The notes beneath the pieces were generated by a model. That model searched no databases. It saw nothing but the letters and a program-made list of their open reading frames with translations, and had not been told where the DNA came from. A DNA stretch of 64,000 nucleotides from Nemophila menziesii (lineage: Eukaryota > Streptophyta > Magnoliopsida > Boraginales > Hydrophyllaceae): positions 3,162,001-3,226,000 of the forward strand of contig JARWIR010000043.1 of NCBI GenBank assembly GCA_029959085.1, written 5' to 3'. A program made the translations under genes and the position numbers. This document shows positions 43,354 to 56,720 of this stretch, in pieces (position 1 is the stretch's first letter; each line of letters opens with the position of its first letter).

Positions 43354-44449
43354 AGGTGAGAAGGTAACAAAATTGCATAGTTTAGAAAGTAATTAAGGTG
43401 GTTCTTTGATAAGCCCCTAGTTTCCTTTTAGCCAGATGTCCAAAGTTAATATATTTATATTTGTCTCAGCCCCTTCTATCCTTTCTAAAGCCTTTTTATT
43501 ATCCACATTATAAGCCATACCCCTTAGATTTTTGGGGTTTTTCATATGACCGACACTCGGATCGCTATGCTTAGAGAGTCGTTTTAGAGCATGAGTTTGG
43601 GGTGGTGGGTTCAAAATTATGGGAAATATTATTGGGTTGAGTAATTTTTGAGTTTATGTATTGTGCTCTATTGATAATGATTCACTTGTTTATATTGTAA
43701 CCCTTTATCGGGGTAAAAGGTAAAGTGAACATATTGAAAAGAAAAGAAATGTATTGAGAAATAAGTAGCATGATATCTCACATAAAAAAGGGAGTCATAG
43801 CTAGCTTACAAAAGAATAACTTAATATGAAAGATTATATGAATTGGAACGGCAAAGTGGAATTTCTTATCTATCATCTTCCAGCTTTATTATTGGGTTAT
43901 TGGGGATGCTAATTAGTGCATCAAATATTGGGTTGAGTGTAAAAATCTATGAGAGTAACTCAAGCTTTAGGGAGATTCATTGATGGCTAGTGATGAGAGA
44001 GCCAAAAGCTCACATAAATTATCCAAATATACGACATACCGTCCCTAAGCCAACATTACAACCTTAAAGACCTTATAATTCTTTGTTATGTGATCTAGGA
44101 GTGATTGAACCAATAGAGAGTAGTTAGATGAATCACTGGATACTAGTTAGGATCGATGAACAATCTATAGCCTCCATGTCAAACTAAGGGAAGAACATCC
44201 CTTTCGTGCATTACAAATCTAATCTAAACTTGAATTTAAACCATGTTGATTGTTTGTATGAAAGTGTATAGGTAATTTAGTTTGTAAATGTTATTACATG
44301 AAACTTGCTAAGTAGTTATTTTAGGATTCATACTCAAAATTTTCTATCTTCTCCATTGTGCTTAAGTGACTTAGGTATATTTGTAGAGACTTGCCTATGT
44401 TCTTATTCTTTATTGTATCTTGACTATACAACTTTGACTTAGGGGTCTT
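43354..44449 (+). other. Athila-like 3' UTR remnant
   Basis: No gene. Aligns with 3300-4443, including the GAGTTTGGGGTGGTGGG tract (about 43590) and a decayed tract TTTGACTTAGGGGTC before the LTR. Confidence 0.65.
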
Positions 44450-46006
44450 GATGTCTCCATATTTGTGATGAATTAATCTAGTCATGAGACATCATTTTAG
44501 GTGCATTATATTAATTGTTAAGCTATGATGTAGATTCCGGTTTTGCAGCCTAGGCGGTCGAGTGGGGCCTAGCGCCTAGGCGGGATTACACGGGGCCTAG
44601 GCGGAATTATACAGTTTTGAATCCCGCTGTGTAATTTTGTATACTTAGTAATATATATGTAGTTATTATAAAAATATTAACTATTTAAGTTATAAAATTC
44701 ATCTAACAACACTATAGAAAATATAAAAATACTAAAAATTGAGTTATAATATTAATTAAAGAATTTTCGAGAATAAGAAAAATTACAAGAAGGCCTATAT
44801 GGGCATTTTTTGCCATTAATCGGCGCCTAGAGGGGTTAGGCGTCTATTCCACGACGACTAAGGCACTAGGCAAAAACGCCTAGAATTTTAACTAGGCGTA
44901 AGCGGCTGAGGGGGGGAGTTGACGCCTTGGCGGCGCTTAGGCGCGCCTAGGCAGGGAGATCTACAACATAGTTTTTTAGGGGGGTTTCCCCATTATTTGA
45001 TAATTTCTTAATTTATGCCTTGATTTAGAGATTTATTACTTTTAGAGTATTTTTGGTATAATTTGTGTGTTAGTGTGAATCTCTTAGGTAAAAGGCAATA
45101 TAATTAGATTCCAAATCAATTATGAGGAGTTAAGGAAAGAAGATCCAAGGCGAAATCGAGAGTTAAAAGGAAACAGAGTTGATTTTGGAAAGGAAAAGAT
45201 GTCAAATAAATTTGTGGTGTTGTAGAGACGTCTGGTGGTTTGAAGACTTCAGAAAATCTATTACGAATTTGAAGGATCCCTTTTAGGGTCAGATAGGTCT
45301 TTGAATTGCAGTCGTTTTGATAGGTGGTACACTGAATTTGACCCAGTAATGAAGGAGACATGCTCAAATCAATCTCCAGTGTTTAACATATCCTACAACT
45401 TAGGAATACGAATTTGAGTTGGAGTTGGACTCCAATAACTTAGAAAACACTACATAAACGTCTAGTGTGCGGTAGTGATCCTAACGGGCTTGGCTAACTA
45501 GATAGTCACTACAGTTTGATTTAACCACCGATCATTGTGCATGATCCCCTTACCCAAGTCCCCTGGTAATTGTTAGTTGCCACCTAAGTCCACCCTGACG
45601 GGGGTTACAAGAAATATAGAATCCTGACTACATACTCCAAAGATCTTTGATCACCCTTATAACTAGAATATTGATTTAGAAGGATAAGTGCATACTAGCA
45701 ATCTAAGCTATATCTCGTATCTCCATTCTTTAGTTATTTATTTGAATTAGTAGTTATTAATTATTCTCACAAATATTTATTTCTTTATTGTCTGTCTTTT
45801 AGTTCTAACAATTAATCTCTTACACTTCTATCTTAAAAAAATTAAATCTAGCAGACTAAATCCTTGTTAACAAACTTTACTTATCTTCTATAACTTGCAA
45901 ACGATTTGTGCACTTGTCGTGAGTTTTTCATGGTAGTAGTAGTAGGTGTGTGTGTGCTTATTTATTATATTTTATTATCGTTATTTTATCACCTATACGT
46001 TCACCA
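44450..46006 (+). mobile_element. Athila-like LTR 2
   Basis: Starts TTGATGTCTCCATATTTGTG like LTR 1 and ends near ...ATTTTATCACCTATACG...CACCA, beside the unit C sequence CCAAGTAATC (compare 33380-33390 in unit B). It contains a 449-bp insertion (44523-44971). No gag or pol is associated with it. Confidence 0.6.
44523..44971. mobile_element. GC-rich TIR element inside LTR 2
   Basis: Ends CTATGATGTAGAT and ATCTACAACATAG are inverted with one mismatch. Both halves carry many CGCCTAGGCG-type motifs. LTR 1 has no matching insert. A loose 9-bp duplication (ATTGTTAAG / TTTTTTAGG, 6 of 9) is possible. No ORF. Confidence 0.7.
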
Positions 46007-47879
46007 CCAAGTAATCTTAATCAGAGCATTTTAGGAAAAATCGTATAATTTGATAGAAGATGATGGTCAAAAGAAACAAGCATTTTTACGAAAATGGTTG
46101 GTTAGCAAAGGGGGTGATTTTGATAAAAAAAACAGTTTCTTATGAAAAATAACAAAGTATCATTGTTTAAATAGGAAATTAATTATCGTCCATTCGAGCA
46201 AGATATCTTCTTAAATATTTAACTTATCTTTGAACTAATAGAATTTCCCCCAAAATTATAACTCATAATAATATATTAAAAAATATTATATTTACAAATG
46301 ACTGGTCGAGATGGATTGAGCGTTTTGCTAACTACAAAAGTTTGGTATAGGTTCAAGTCCACGGGTTTTGTTAACATTAAGGTCCAGTATAAATTCAAAA
46401 CCCATAGGCGCGTGCCATCTAGGACAAGTGGTAGTGGATCGAGCAAATCTAACATGCCAAATAAATTAATTTGCCACTCTTGCCAGCAAATACAGGATCA
46501 GAATGACTCATTAAAAAGGAATAGTGTACATTCTCAAAAGCCTTAATGTGATATAAATTCTATTGAAATTGTCTGAAACAACCTCCAAAATTGACATCTT
46601 AAGCCTTTACTTGGGGATCATATTATTAAAATCACCTTTTAGGTTGGTTTATTATGTTGTTTGTATGGATATTTTTTTCATTTGTATAGTAAAATATGAT
46701 ATAAAGATGGAACAAGGAAATTGAATTATAAACAAAAATATGATATAAAGATGGAATTTTGTAATTGAACATCAAAATATTTAACTAAGCAGCCAGGACG
46801 GACCCAAAAAAAATTCTACTTAATTGCACTCTTGATCATATATTATGCAAAAATTCAACTATATGTCATATTATTATCTTTTGAAATACATGAAATATTT
46901 GAAATCGTAAGCTCAAAGTCGAATCTTTGTATGTTATAATAAAAACTATTATTCTTGTTATTTTTATATTAATACGTTTGAATTTTGATAAGTATTATTA
47001 GATACCGGGGCCTAATCTTGTATATATATAATTATACAAACTTAATAGTGTGGTTGATAGGTCTACATTTTCAGTTTTAGGCTTTGGTCCATTAAATTCC
47101 TTCAATACCAGGCACATAGTGTGAAAATGGACTCGCTCATTTAATCATAATATTATTATAAAGAACATAGTGTCTAATTGATGTATATGATAATTTAGTG
47201 ATTGTGTTCAAATATTCAAACACCTTAAATGAAGAACTATTAAGGATTAAATAAGAATATTTATAAGAAAATAACACTACAAAAAGTTTTAAGAGTGTCA
47301 AAATTAAGAAAATGAGATTGATATGATGAAATGAATAAAAAACGTGAATATTGATGGATGACTATTGTCATGAAAGAGATTGGAAGTTGTATTATAACTA
47401 GATAATTTTTTTAACGAAATAAATATAATAATAAATATTTTTATACCTTATTTGATAAAAATGCCCCTAAAATCATAGATCATTAGTACATAATATAAAA
47501 TGATCAGGGACGGATATTTACAGTGCAAACGAAATTTTAACTCAACTTGTGAAGTATTGGAATAGCTAAAAGTTTAGTATTTAGTCCGAAAGGGTTATTA
47601 TTTAGATTGTGGACTGAATTTAAGCCTAGGGATAGGGGGAGAATGTATATTTTCACAAGCTGTTTTTAAAAAAAAAAAACATAAATTCTTACTGTATCTC
47701 CGGATGGGGCCTCCAAATCCGTCCTTGAAATGGACAAATTCTGACGTGGGAACTAACCATGTGACACAAATATAATTCAAGGACCACCAAAAGGATTTTT
47801 GGAGTTCGAGGACCAAAGTGGATAATTACCTATACTTTATGGACCATCTAAAAAAAAATTCACTGAATAATATAACTTT

Positions 47880-47958
47880 GACTATTTGGCATACTGGTTT
47901 AAGGAACCTGTATTAAGAACTGGTATGAAACAATATGAGTTCAAATTCCACATTTGTC
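47880..47958 (+). pseudogene. tRNA-Leu-like pseudogene, unit C
   Basis: Counterpart of 34930-35008, further decayed; it keeps GAGTTCAAATTCC and the closing TTTGTC. Confidence 0.6.
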
Positions 47959-48529
47959 ATCACTAGTTTTTTTCCTTTTTTTTCTCCAAAGTAGATATAT
48001 TCATATAAAAAAGTAAGATATTACATTAGAGTTTTACAAAATAAATATAATTGCAGATTTGTCCTAACCACCACTAAGGCCTAACCCATATAACCATTAC
48101 AAAAAATAACTTGCTATAACGAAAAAACACACATAATAAAAAAGATACATAACACCCTCAAACATTAACACCTAGGTAGAAAGAATTGATAACATTGTTT
48201 CCAAATATATAACATGTTAAGATCGTAATGGGTCGAATAAAACGGATCATTAAGAAAGTCAAACTCAGGCCTCAGAGGATACCAAGTATGAAAATGACAA
48301 GTCCAAAAGTAAGACAACGGGGCCAAAGATAATCATTTCGTTTGAGGCATATAAGTGGTATGAATGGATAGACATAGGTGGATCAAAGAAGATGGTTACC
48401 TATCTGTTCGGCATCCGAAGGCAACACCTTGCCACGCAAAAGAGCAGGACTTCAACGCAATCTCCACGTCATTCTAAACATGCTTCACAACGACCTATAA
48501 ATGAGCATCTAATAGTCCCATGCACGCTC

Positions 48530-49060
48530 CATGTCATCTATAAATACCTCATTTATATCTCGAAATGGGTAACTTCTACATATTATGTTCATTATCTCTC
48601 CCTCTCTAAAATGCACAAAATGGACAGTGGTCATTATCCCTTCTAAAATATACATAGCTCTTGGATCATAAGAATACCTTTGATCATTATACTATTAAAA
48701 AGCATCAGATTACCATCAAGAGCAAAACTTCATATAATCCTGACTTAGTGTCTAGTTTCTGATGCTTTGGCTACCTTAGGGAAGCATATCAGCGGCAAAC
48801 AACAGCAAGGTACGCGAGTCACTTCGAGGATTAGTTAGTTTCTTCTCGGCACTCTTCTACAAATTCTATTTGAGTTTTGGACTAATCTATCATATAAGAT
48901 ATTTGATAAGGGGATTATTTTTTTCTCTATCATTTGGTACCGTCTGTCGGAATGAGTTTCGATTCCAATTGAGATTCCACATAATTTTGACGTATCAAAG
49001 ATGAAATTATATATGGCAGATGGAAGACAAAGTAAAAAGCACCGCCTCAGTGTCTCTTAT
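48530..49060 (+). mobile_element. Gypsy (Tat-like) LTR end with primer site
   Basis: TATAAATA lies at 48539-48546. Around 48931 ...TCTATCA is followed by TTTGGTACCGTCTGTCGGAA, a one-to-two-base variant of the TTTGGCGCCGTCTGTGGGAA primer-site region common in Tat/Ogre-type plant Gypsy elements. An ATGGCAGATGG start follows (about 49014) but does not stay open. The LTR part is shared with unit B (35200-36140). The LTR start is not defined. Confidence 0.5.
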
Positions 49061-49328
49061 TGTGGTAAGAAATGATCAGGAGCAAGATAGCATTACTCTT
49101 CTGTAGCTCAATATTGGGAATAATCAGCCAACAGGTACGATCCGCAAATTCTTGCTAAAAAAGTGCCCGACGAGGAAAATGTGCCTCCGTTGATGGTATC
49201 TGACTTTTCGTCTTTAGTGATATATGAATCGTATCCCTAATATTTGACGTTTTACAGTTTCTTATGTATATAGATACTACAAGACTCCAAGATGACAAGA
49301 AGAAGTCGCGAAATCATAATTATAATAT

Positions 49329-50914
49329 GAGTAAATAACACTTTTGCCCCCTATGTTTGTACCCGATTGACAGGTTGCCCCCTAACCTTTAAAACAGGAC
49401 TTTTTGTCCCCTACATTTTAATTTTTTGACCCGTTACCCCCTGACTGCGTGTTCCGTCCATTTTCGCCGTTAAAAGTGACGTGGCATTTCCATGTCACTT
49501 TTTTTTTTATTCCAGGTGTTAATTAATCAATTAATTAAGATTAACCTAAGGGTAAAAAAGGTTTTTTATAAATAGTTTTAATATAAAATATAAATAATAA
49601 AATAAAACCCCCCACCCCGCACCTACCCACCCTACCCCCCCCCCCCCCCTCCCCTTCTTCTTCCCCGATCTGACCCTGCAACTCCCTTAAAAAAAAAAGG
49701 TGAAACCATCAGATTGAGAAGGGAGCATAAGACCATTGCTCCTCGCCGTGAACCATTGCTGCTGCTGCTCACCCTCCGATCTGCTGTGAAGACCCTTTTT
49801 TTAATTGGCAGTAGATGATTCAAACATATACCGATGGAGCTCACGCAGCTGTTGTCTCTTTGAACAAGCTCACTTTACAGAAATGAAAATGGCTGCAAAA
49901 AATAAAACTACGAGCTGTTGGAAAATATGCAAACAAGCGGTGAACATATCCCTCTCAGCTAAACTCCGACGCGCTGTTGGAAGAGAACGGCGGAGCTCTT
50001 CAGGAAGACGAAATACAAACGTCAGAGCTCTTCACGAAGACATAATACAAACGGTGGAGCTCTTCACGTTCACCGGATCCTAACGTTGCAACTCGATCCA
50101 CCGCCTCACTCCATAGCTAATCAAGCAGCTCTTCACGTTTATCAGAGTTCAAACGATGTAAATCGTTCCACCGCCTCACTCCACCGTTGAATCGAGCATC
50201 GCTTACTCTACCGCCGAATCAAGCAACACCTTTCTCCACCAAAGCAAGCAGCGCCGATAACTTCCATACTTAGAAGACGAGCGACTTTGAGCTCTTTCCC
50301 TTCGAAATTTGAGCTCTGCCTCCGTTCACGAAGCGTTAGTGGAAGCTAGATCTCCGTTCACTGCGATTTGTGTAACCATTCTTCACGCTTGCCGGAGTAT
50401 GGAATAAGAGAGAGATGAAAATAAAATGTGAGATGAGAGAGTAAATAATATGTGGTTGACGGGAAAGTGAAAGCAGGAGAGGAGCAATGGTCTTATGCTC
50501 CCTTCTCAATCTGATGGTTTCACCTTTTTTTTTTTTTAAGGGAGTTGCAGGGTCAGATCGGGGAAGAAGAAGGGGAAGAAGAAGAAGGGGAGGGGGGGTA
50601 GGGTGGGTGGGTGCGGTGGGGGTGGGGTGGGGGGGTTTTATTTTATTATTTATATTTTATATTAAAACTATTTATAAAAAACCTTTTTTACCCCTAGGTT
50701 AATCTTAATTAATTGATTAATTAACACCTGGAATAAAAAAAAATGTGACATGGAAATGCCACGTCACTTTTAACGGCGAAAATGGACGGAACACGCAGTC
50801 AGGGGGTAACGGGTCAAAAAATTAAAATGTAGGGGGCAAAGAGTCCTGTTTTAAAGGTTAGGGGGCAACCTGTCAATCGGGTACAAACGCAGGGGGCAAA
50901 AGTGTTATTTACTC
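49329..50914. mobile_element. Mutator-type element with TIRs over 400 bp
   Basis: Ends GAGTAAATAACACTTTTGCC and its complement. Inverted arms span 49329-49744 and 50479-50914 and differ mainly in mononucleotide runs. A perfect 9-bp duplication TTATAATAT flanks it (49320-49328, 50915-50923), diagnostic of Mutator-like elements. The central 735 bp has no transposase. It carries repeats of GGAGCTCTTCACG and CCGCCTCACTCCA, and a 92-codon frame (49805-50083) that opens at TTG and matches nothing I know. The centre might be captured host sequence. Confidence 0.93.
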
Positions 50915-51245
50915 TTATAATATTTGGATTAGTTATTACAATGGATTGCAAGCCAATAGAGGCCTATGCTGACACCACTGTATAGAGAGCCTTCAGTTAT
51001 TTACATTCTGCGTAATTTTGAAGGTCACAATGAGAGCATGTATCCCACGGATCCTAGAATGTATAGAAGTCCATTTGAGGAGGAGAAGGGAAGAGAACAA
51101 CAATCTACTAAGGAACTCCTAAAGAGGATAAGGATTATAGATGGATTAAGGGAAGTACATTAACCTGATCAAACATTAGTCAATCAAAAGAATCCTTTGT
51201 CATGGGAGATATTAGATATTAAATATTAGATTGTAGATACTTTCT

Positions 51246-53367
51246 TGGGGTCCTAGGGTGTGAAAAAATAATGATAAAAAACACACACCTTAGAAAACTC
51301 TTTACAAGTTCATAGATTGTTCGCAAATAATAGTTAAATAAGTAAAAGTTTATTCTCAAAGATTTAGTCTATTAGCTCAAACTCGTGTTCAGTTATAAGC
51401 GAAGTTATTTGATTAAACTTAAAACAGAAATAAAAAGAAATATTAGTTTGGTTATTCAAATAAGAATTAAATGCAAGAAATGTTAAACTAAAAATACTAT
51501 AAATAATTTTGTGAAATTTGTAAGGTATATTAGTGCTCTAATATCATAAGATAAGGTACTTTTGGACCTTATAATCTTCTCGGGGTTAATTTTTTTTTTA
51601 TCTCATCTAGCAACTGAACAACCACCCGACTACTCAAAGAGTGAGCTTTGTCCAAATAAAAATGGTTTAGAATTTTTCTCTTGCCTTGATTAATGGACAA
51701 AGATCACATTTTAAAAATGTTTGATATGCAAGCCGAGGCCGAGATAAAAAATTCTTCACAAGATTTTTTATTTAAAACTCTTTAATTAAATTATGAGTTG
51801 TCACCTTGAGCTTTTAAGGAGTTCCCACAAGATTTAGATTATCATTTTATACAACTACTATATAAAATCCATTTTCCGACCTTTAGATGAACACACATGG
51901 ATAAAGTAAATTATCGACATATACTTTTTTAATAAGTTAAATGTGACGGTTATATCAAATTCTTCTAGAGTGTTTTAATCGGTATAAGAATCTTTATAAT
52001 TTAATTGAGTATAATCCGAATGGCTTATCACTATAAGTATCATGTGTTTTGATTCCTCCAAGAACCTTCATATTAGGGTTGAATATGGTACGGTTTTGCT
52101 TGATTTTGGGCTAAAACCGGGGATAGAACCGAATGGTTCATCTTTTGGGATGTATATTAATAGTTCAATTTATAACGGTGAGTTGGTGAATTTCGTATTA
52201 GTCAAGATTCAACTATCCTTCTAACTCCCGTCCAGATAGACTTAGAAGGCAATCTTACAAACCAATTGGGTTTCGAATGAATTAGGTCCCTACCCTATTG
52301 ACTACCTAACGGGTAAGACCTCTCGGTTTAATAACTCGCATTAGGCGCTTATACATTATATCTGCAACTAAACCCCATGTCCAGGTGATAGCTTAATTAC
52401 TTCAACTACCAACTCTTGGCCAAAGCATATGCAGTATTAAATCAAACACATAAGACAATGGAATAAAATTATCTAACAAACTAATTAAACACTTTTTCTC
52501 AAATACAATAAATCAATTAACCAACTAAGCATAAAGTCTTACATAAGCATCCTCAAGCAATGACGGTTTATTTCATACTAAAATAAGGAAAACTAATTAA
52601 AACTAAAGACAAATTCATATTCAAAAGCAAAATTAATTATAAGTTACTCTTCAAGAATAGGCGAGATGATAAGCCGTTGAGGAAGAATCGTTGAGTTTAG
52701 GGACAAACCATTATTTTCTCCTCTCCAGCTCTTGCTCCCCTTCTGAAATACGCTTCTCTGCTCTTGGATAATGAAATATGATGATAGATTATGATATGGG
52801 GGCTGAGAGATGACTTATATATGAAGTAAAAAACGTTTGGGCCCCCTTTAGCTTGCTTAATTAGGTTCAGAAAGGGTCCAACCTGTTTTTTACTTAGCAA
52901 TAGCCACAAAGGAAGCAAATGGCATAACTTCTTCATCTTAACTCCAAATGACTTCTGTCACTTTTCACGCGACACTAAATTCAAGATCTCTCTGAATCAA
53001 AAGTAATCAGGTCCAAAAATTTCACCAATATGTCGTAGTGATTGAAACACTAAGGCAAAAAATCTTCTCCGGTAAACGCTAACTTCCCAAAGTGACTCTA
53101 AGCTCAAATTCCGCTTTGGCTTGGGGTTTATCTTGATTTTTTGACTTCTTCTTCTCATCTTGGAACCTTGTATCAACCATGTACCTAATAGTTACACACT
53201 TAACACACAATTAAGACACACAAGCTCTATAAATAGAAATATGTCTGAAACGAGAAGCAAAAATACAAGATAACAAATAATAAGGAAAAATACCTCCCTT
53301 AGACTCAATAAACTCCCAAAATAATATCTCGTGAATGGATTAAACCATCACAAAAAGAGATACATCA
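51246..53367 (-). mobile_element. Athila-like LTR 3 (minus)
   Basis: On the minus strand it starts TGATGTATCTCTTTTTGTGA (53367) after a CTTGAGTTGGGGGTCT tract and ends CACACCCTAGGACCCCA (51246), matching the LTR 1 end CACACCCTAGGCCCCA. It is 2.1 kb, longer than LTR 1. A segment around 52075-52150 with GGTACGGTTT...AAAACCGGGG...GAACCGAATGG resembles the CGGTTCGG-type hAT MITE at 17333 and may be an insertion. Confidence 0.65.
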
Positions 53368-54644
53368 AGACCCCCAACTCAAGGTTTTATCATCCTGACA
53401 AAATAGAAAAGAAAATAGACTTTAGAAGGGTCTAAGTCCAATAGGTCAAAGAAGAGAGAAAGAGTAGAAAAGTAATGAATGACACTAAAGCATAAATACC
53501 AACAAGTCTCATTTAGTACAATTTACAAACTAAATAAAATATACACAATCAAATAAACAATCCATACATATTCATATTAAGATTAGATTAGTTTTGCAAT
53601 GTGAGAAGTTAGGTTCTTTCTTAATTTACTATGGTGGATATATGGTGTTCCTTTATCCTCACATAGTTTCTAAGGTCCATCTAAGTACTCCCTATTAGTT
53701 CAAAAGCTTCTAAATTGTATAGTCAAGAATCATAAGGTCTTTAGGGTTGTAATGTAGGCTTAAGGTATGTGTTATACGTATATTTGGATAATTTAGAGTG
53801 ACTTTTGGCTCTCTCCTCACTAACCATCAACGAGTATCCCTAAAGCTTGAGTTAATCTCAAAGATGTTCTCACTCAACCCGATTGATACAATTATTCACA
53901 TCCCCAACATCCCAAATGAAACCCTTTCATGATCACCTAAATATTTCCTACTTTACTACTCCAATATTTATATAATTTTATTTTGTAAGTGGCAATGACT
54001 CTTTGATGTGAGAAGTCTTGCCATTATATTTAATTTTATGCCAGAAGAGGGTTACAGTGTATATAAACATGTGATCAAAAAGCGCAATTGCATAACACAA
54101 CCCACCAAATAATGACGAGTCTCAAGGCATCGCGATTCGAGTACAGGTCATATGGAAAAGTCGTAGGAATCTAAGGGATAAGGCTTGTAATGTGGTTAAA
54201 TAAAAAGGTTTAGAAAGGCAAGAGGGGTTTGAGACGGATAATATATCAATGATACATACACAACAAGCTAAAAGTCACAAGGGGATAACAAAGAATCGCC
54301 TTAATCATGTCTTATCCTATACAACCTGGTTACTTTCTCACTTTTAGCACTTACGTTATATGGTTTATATCCTAGTTTACATTTCACGTTCTACACACCA
54401 CTCATGCTCCCTAAAATCAAACTTACATCTATGCATTACTCACTAATCTTTTCTTTACTTTTAAATTGTTTTTCATGTAAATTCTTAAAGCATATACAAG
54501 ACGAATTCATAAACCTACTATATACTATCATTAAACTCCTTAAGATTCCCCTTAAAAGTTACATTTACTCTACACCAACGCTCACACTTACTGAAAGTAA
54601 TAAAAACACATAAAAGTGGGGATGGAAACAACGAATTTCCACCC
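53368..54644 (-). other. 3' UTR of the minus-strand Athila-like element
   Basis: No gene. It mirrors 3000-4443, with purine tracts near 53380 and 54650 and the 'ggctctctcctcactaaccatcaacga' segment (about 53808), the complement of its counterpart near 3990. Confidence 0.6.
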
Positions 54645-55979
54645 TCAACTCAAAGTTGAGCCGTGACATTCACGACTCGAAACAGGCTCAATAAAATTAA
54701 AGAAAAACACATAATAGAGAAATAGAGAAAGGGGTAGAGAAGAGAGAAACATGCTCTTGAGGCTATTTCCTCGTTGATCACCATCCAAGATGGGATGCGG
54801 TGAATCCTTCACGGTGTCATGTCTTATTTCCTCCAAGAGTGTCATGATGTGCACTTGATTAGTTTTGATTAGTGCCACGTCATTGGCGAGAAAGGTTTGA
54901 GCTAATTCAATTTGCTTAAGTTTCTTACTCACCTTCTAAAAAGACTCTTTTGACTGCACTCCGCTCAAAATATTCTTGATCCAAGCATCGTCCGAATGGA
55001 ACTTGACTTACTAACAAGCTTCTCTTTATCCCCAAGTTCACATTCGCCTTAACGAATAGGCTAGTGATCATTTATGGGTGCTTCAAGTTAAAAAAACTCT
55101 TTGGTTTGACTATGAATCGCATGATCTCATAAAAAATCACTTGCGCTACATCTACTTCTTCATCTCTCATACCATAATCCAACAAGACAGTGGATTTCCG
55201 AAGTATATATGCGGTTCAAGTGTTCCCAAGGGCTGAGGGTGCAAGGAAATGATACCAAATTTTTGCATCGGGTTGAAGGATCTTGTAAGGCCAAGATTTA
55301 TTCAACCCGTTTTCTTTTTTCCCATGGACTAATACAACTCCTTACTAATTACTTGTTCATGTAGGTTGTTCCCATTGAAGGTCTCTATATTCTTCACCTC
55401 TTCTTGATACCTGCATGGCTCAACTAATTTCTTCAACTTGAAGTGGCTACAAATTTCTTCAACCGTGAAAAAAACTAACTTGCCCTGAATGGGAACTCTT
55501 CCCTCGCTATCGCAGCTAAAGAGTCCTAAATAGAACTCTCTTACCAGCTCAATGTTCAAACTCTAACGCTCCATCATGAATGTCTTCCAACCCAATCTTT
55601 CACCTTTCTCAAGAAATATTTCATACTCACCTTTTTCCACACCCTCCACAAATTTTTGCTCAATTGTGTGTGTCAAAGTAGTCATAATTTGAGTTGCAAC
55701 AACTTCTAGGCCCTATAATTACTGCTCTTGTTGGTTAGATGCATCTTGACTTGGAGAGGTTGTGGTGTCTTCTCTTTCGGAATCTTGATCACTTGTTCTT
55801 GAACACCTCGATTCCACAACAATCGGTTTCTCTCTAGCCACAGGACTAGAAATACCATTTTGCTTCTTTAATTTACTCACATAAAACTAAAGTATTTTCC
55901 TCTTGTTCTCACCCAAAACCTTGCTTGAACTCTTCTTCATCTCCCTCACATAAGAAAGTGTCTCCGTTCTTTGTGTCAT
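54645..55979 (-). pseudogene. Athila-type plant transposon-protein ORF, decayed
   Basis: Read from an ATG at 55979: MTQRTETLSYVREMKKSSS, then an acidic/Ser stretch, EKGERLGWKTFM, and LVREFYLGLFSCDSEGRVPI (about 55550-55490). This is the LVREFY...V.GK.V.F block of the domain found in Athila/Calypso-like ORFs. After a frameshift near 55330, KIWYHFLAPSALGNT and DYGMRDEEVDVAQVIFYEIM continue the domain. KKLKQIELAQTFLANDVALI (about 54930-54870) forms the C-terminal part. At least four in-frame stops lie upstream of 55559. Role in the element (gag-like or envelope-like position) is unclear. It lies between the CGGTRYACCG cluster and the 3' UTR, as in the plus-strand element. Confidence 0.65.
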
Positions 55980-56384
55980 CTTCCTTTACCTCCAACTAAA
56001 TTTTTTACCAAACTTGAAGTTACCGTTGAATGGTTGAATGAGGTAATATATAGGGTGGAAAATGTGTAAGGAAAGTTTTTTTCTATATGGGTATGAAGCA
56101 TTAATAGTGGGATAATAAGGAATCTATGAATTAGGAAAAAGGATTTTTGAAATACTTTGGTTTGATTCTTGATTTCTTGTGATATTGGAATGATTTGGTT
56201 GGGTAATTGTTGTTGGAAATGATGTAAGGATTAATTTAGGTGTGAAAATAGGGTTATTTGGGTGTATTTTGATGGTGGGTGAAGCTTTGGACGAATCTCT
56301 AATGGAGGTTGAAGGTTTGGGGAAGAAGAAGCTTTGAGGTTAGGTCAAAAGTGAGGATGAGACTTTACTCTCGTCACATCTTTG

Positions 56385-56720
56385 TGTCGCGACGTGGTGC
56401 ACCACAGATAAGGTGTAGTGTACCGCATCTCCTACTTACAGCTTCAACTTTCTGACCTTCAAAGCATTGACTAATCGTCGCCACGCTTTTCACCTTTCGG
56501 TGCACCGCGGATGGGGTGCAGTGTACCGCACATCTGGCATACTGTGTCAAGAATTCTCCACGCTTCTTTTCACATCCTACGGTGTATTGCAAATGTGTTA
56601 TGGTGTACCGCAGAATTTGTTCTTACAACTCCAATCTCTTTGACTTTGGAGCGTGGAGAAATCGTTGACACGCCTTGGCGTCTTGCGGTGCACCGCGGGT
56701 GGGGTACGGTGTAACGCAAA
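56385..56720. repeat. CGGTRYACCG cluster (minus-strand Athila copy)
   Basis: Spaced boxes GTGGTGCACCAC, CGGTGCACCGCGG, GTGTACCGCA, GCGGTGCACCGCGG and ACGGTGTAACGC. It sits upstream of the decayed ORF in element orientation, the same place as 1190-1900 in the plus-strand copy. Short frames through it are artefacts. Confidence 0.75.

Larger units (their letters stand above)
37069..48850 (+). repeat. Segmental-duplication unit C
   Basis: Diverged copy of unit B with its own insertions: a CCGGT-rich element (39187-40895), a palindromic MITE (41174-41365) and Athila sequences (about 42475-46006). The counterpart of 30735-33380 in unit B is missing, replaced by the Athila block. The right end aligns with unit B to about 36140/48845. 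Confidence 0.8.

Noticed and set aside
49805..50083. 92-codon ORF in the Mutator-type element
   Set aside because: Opens at TTG, no recognised domain, and driven partly by local repeats; kept only as a remark on the element.
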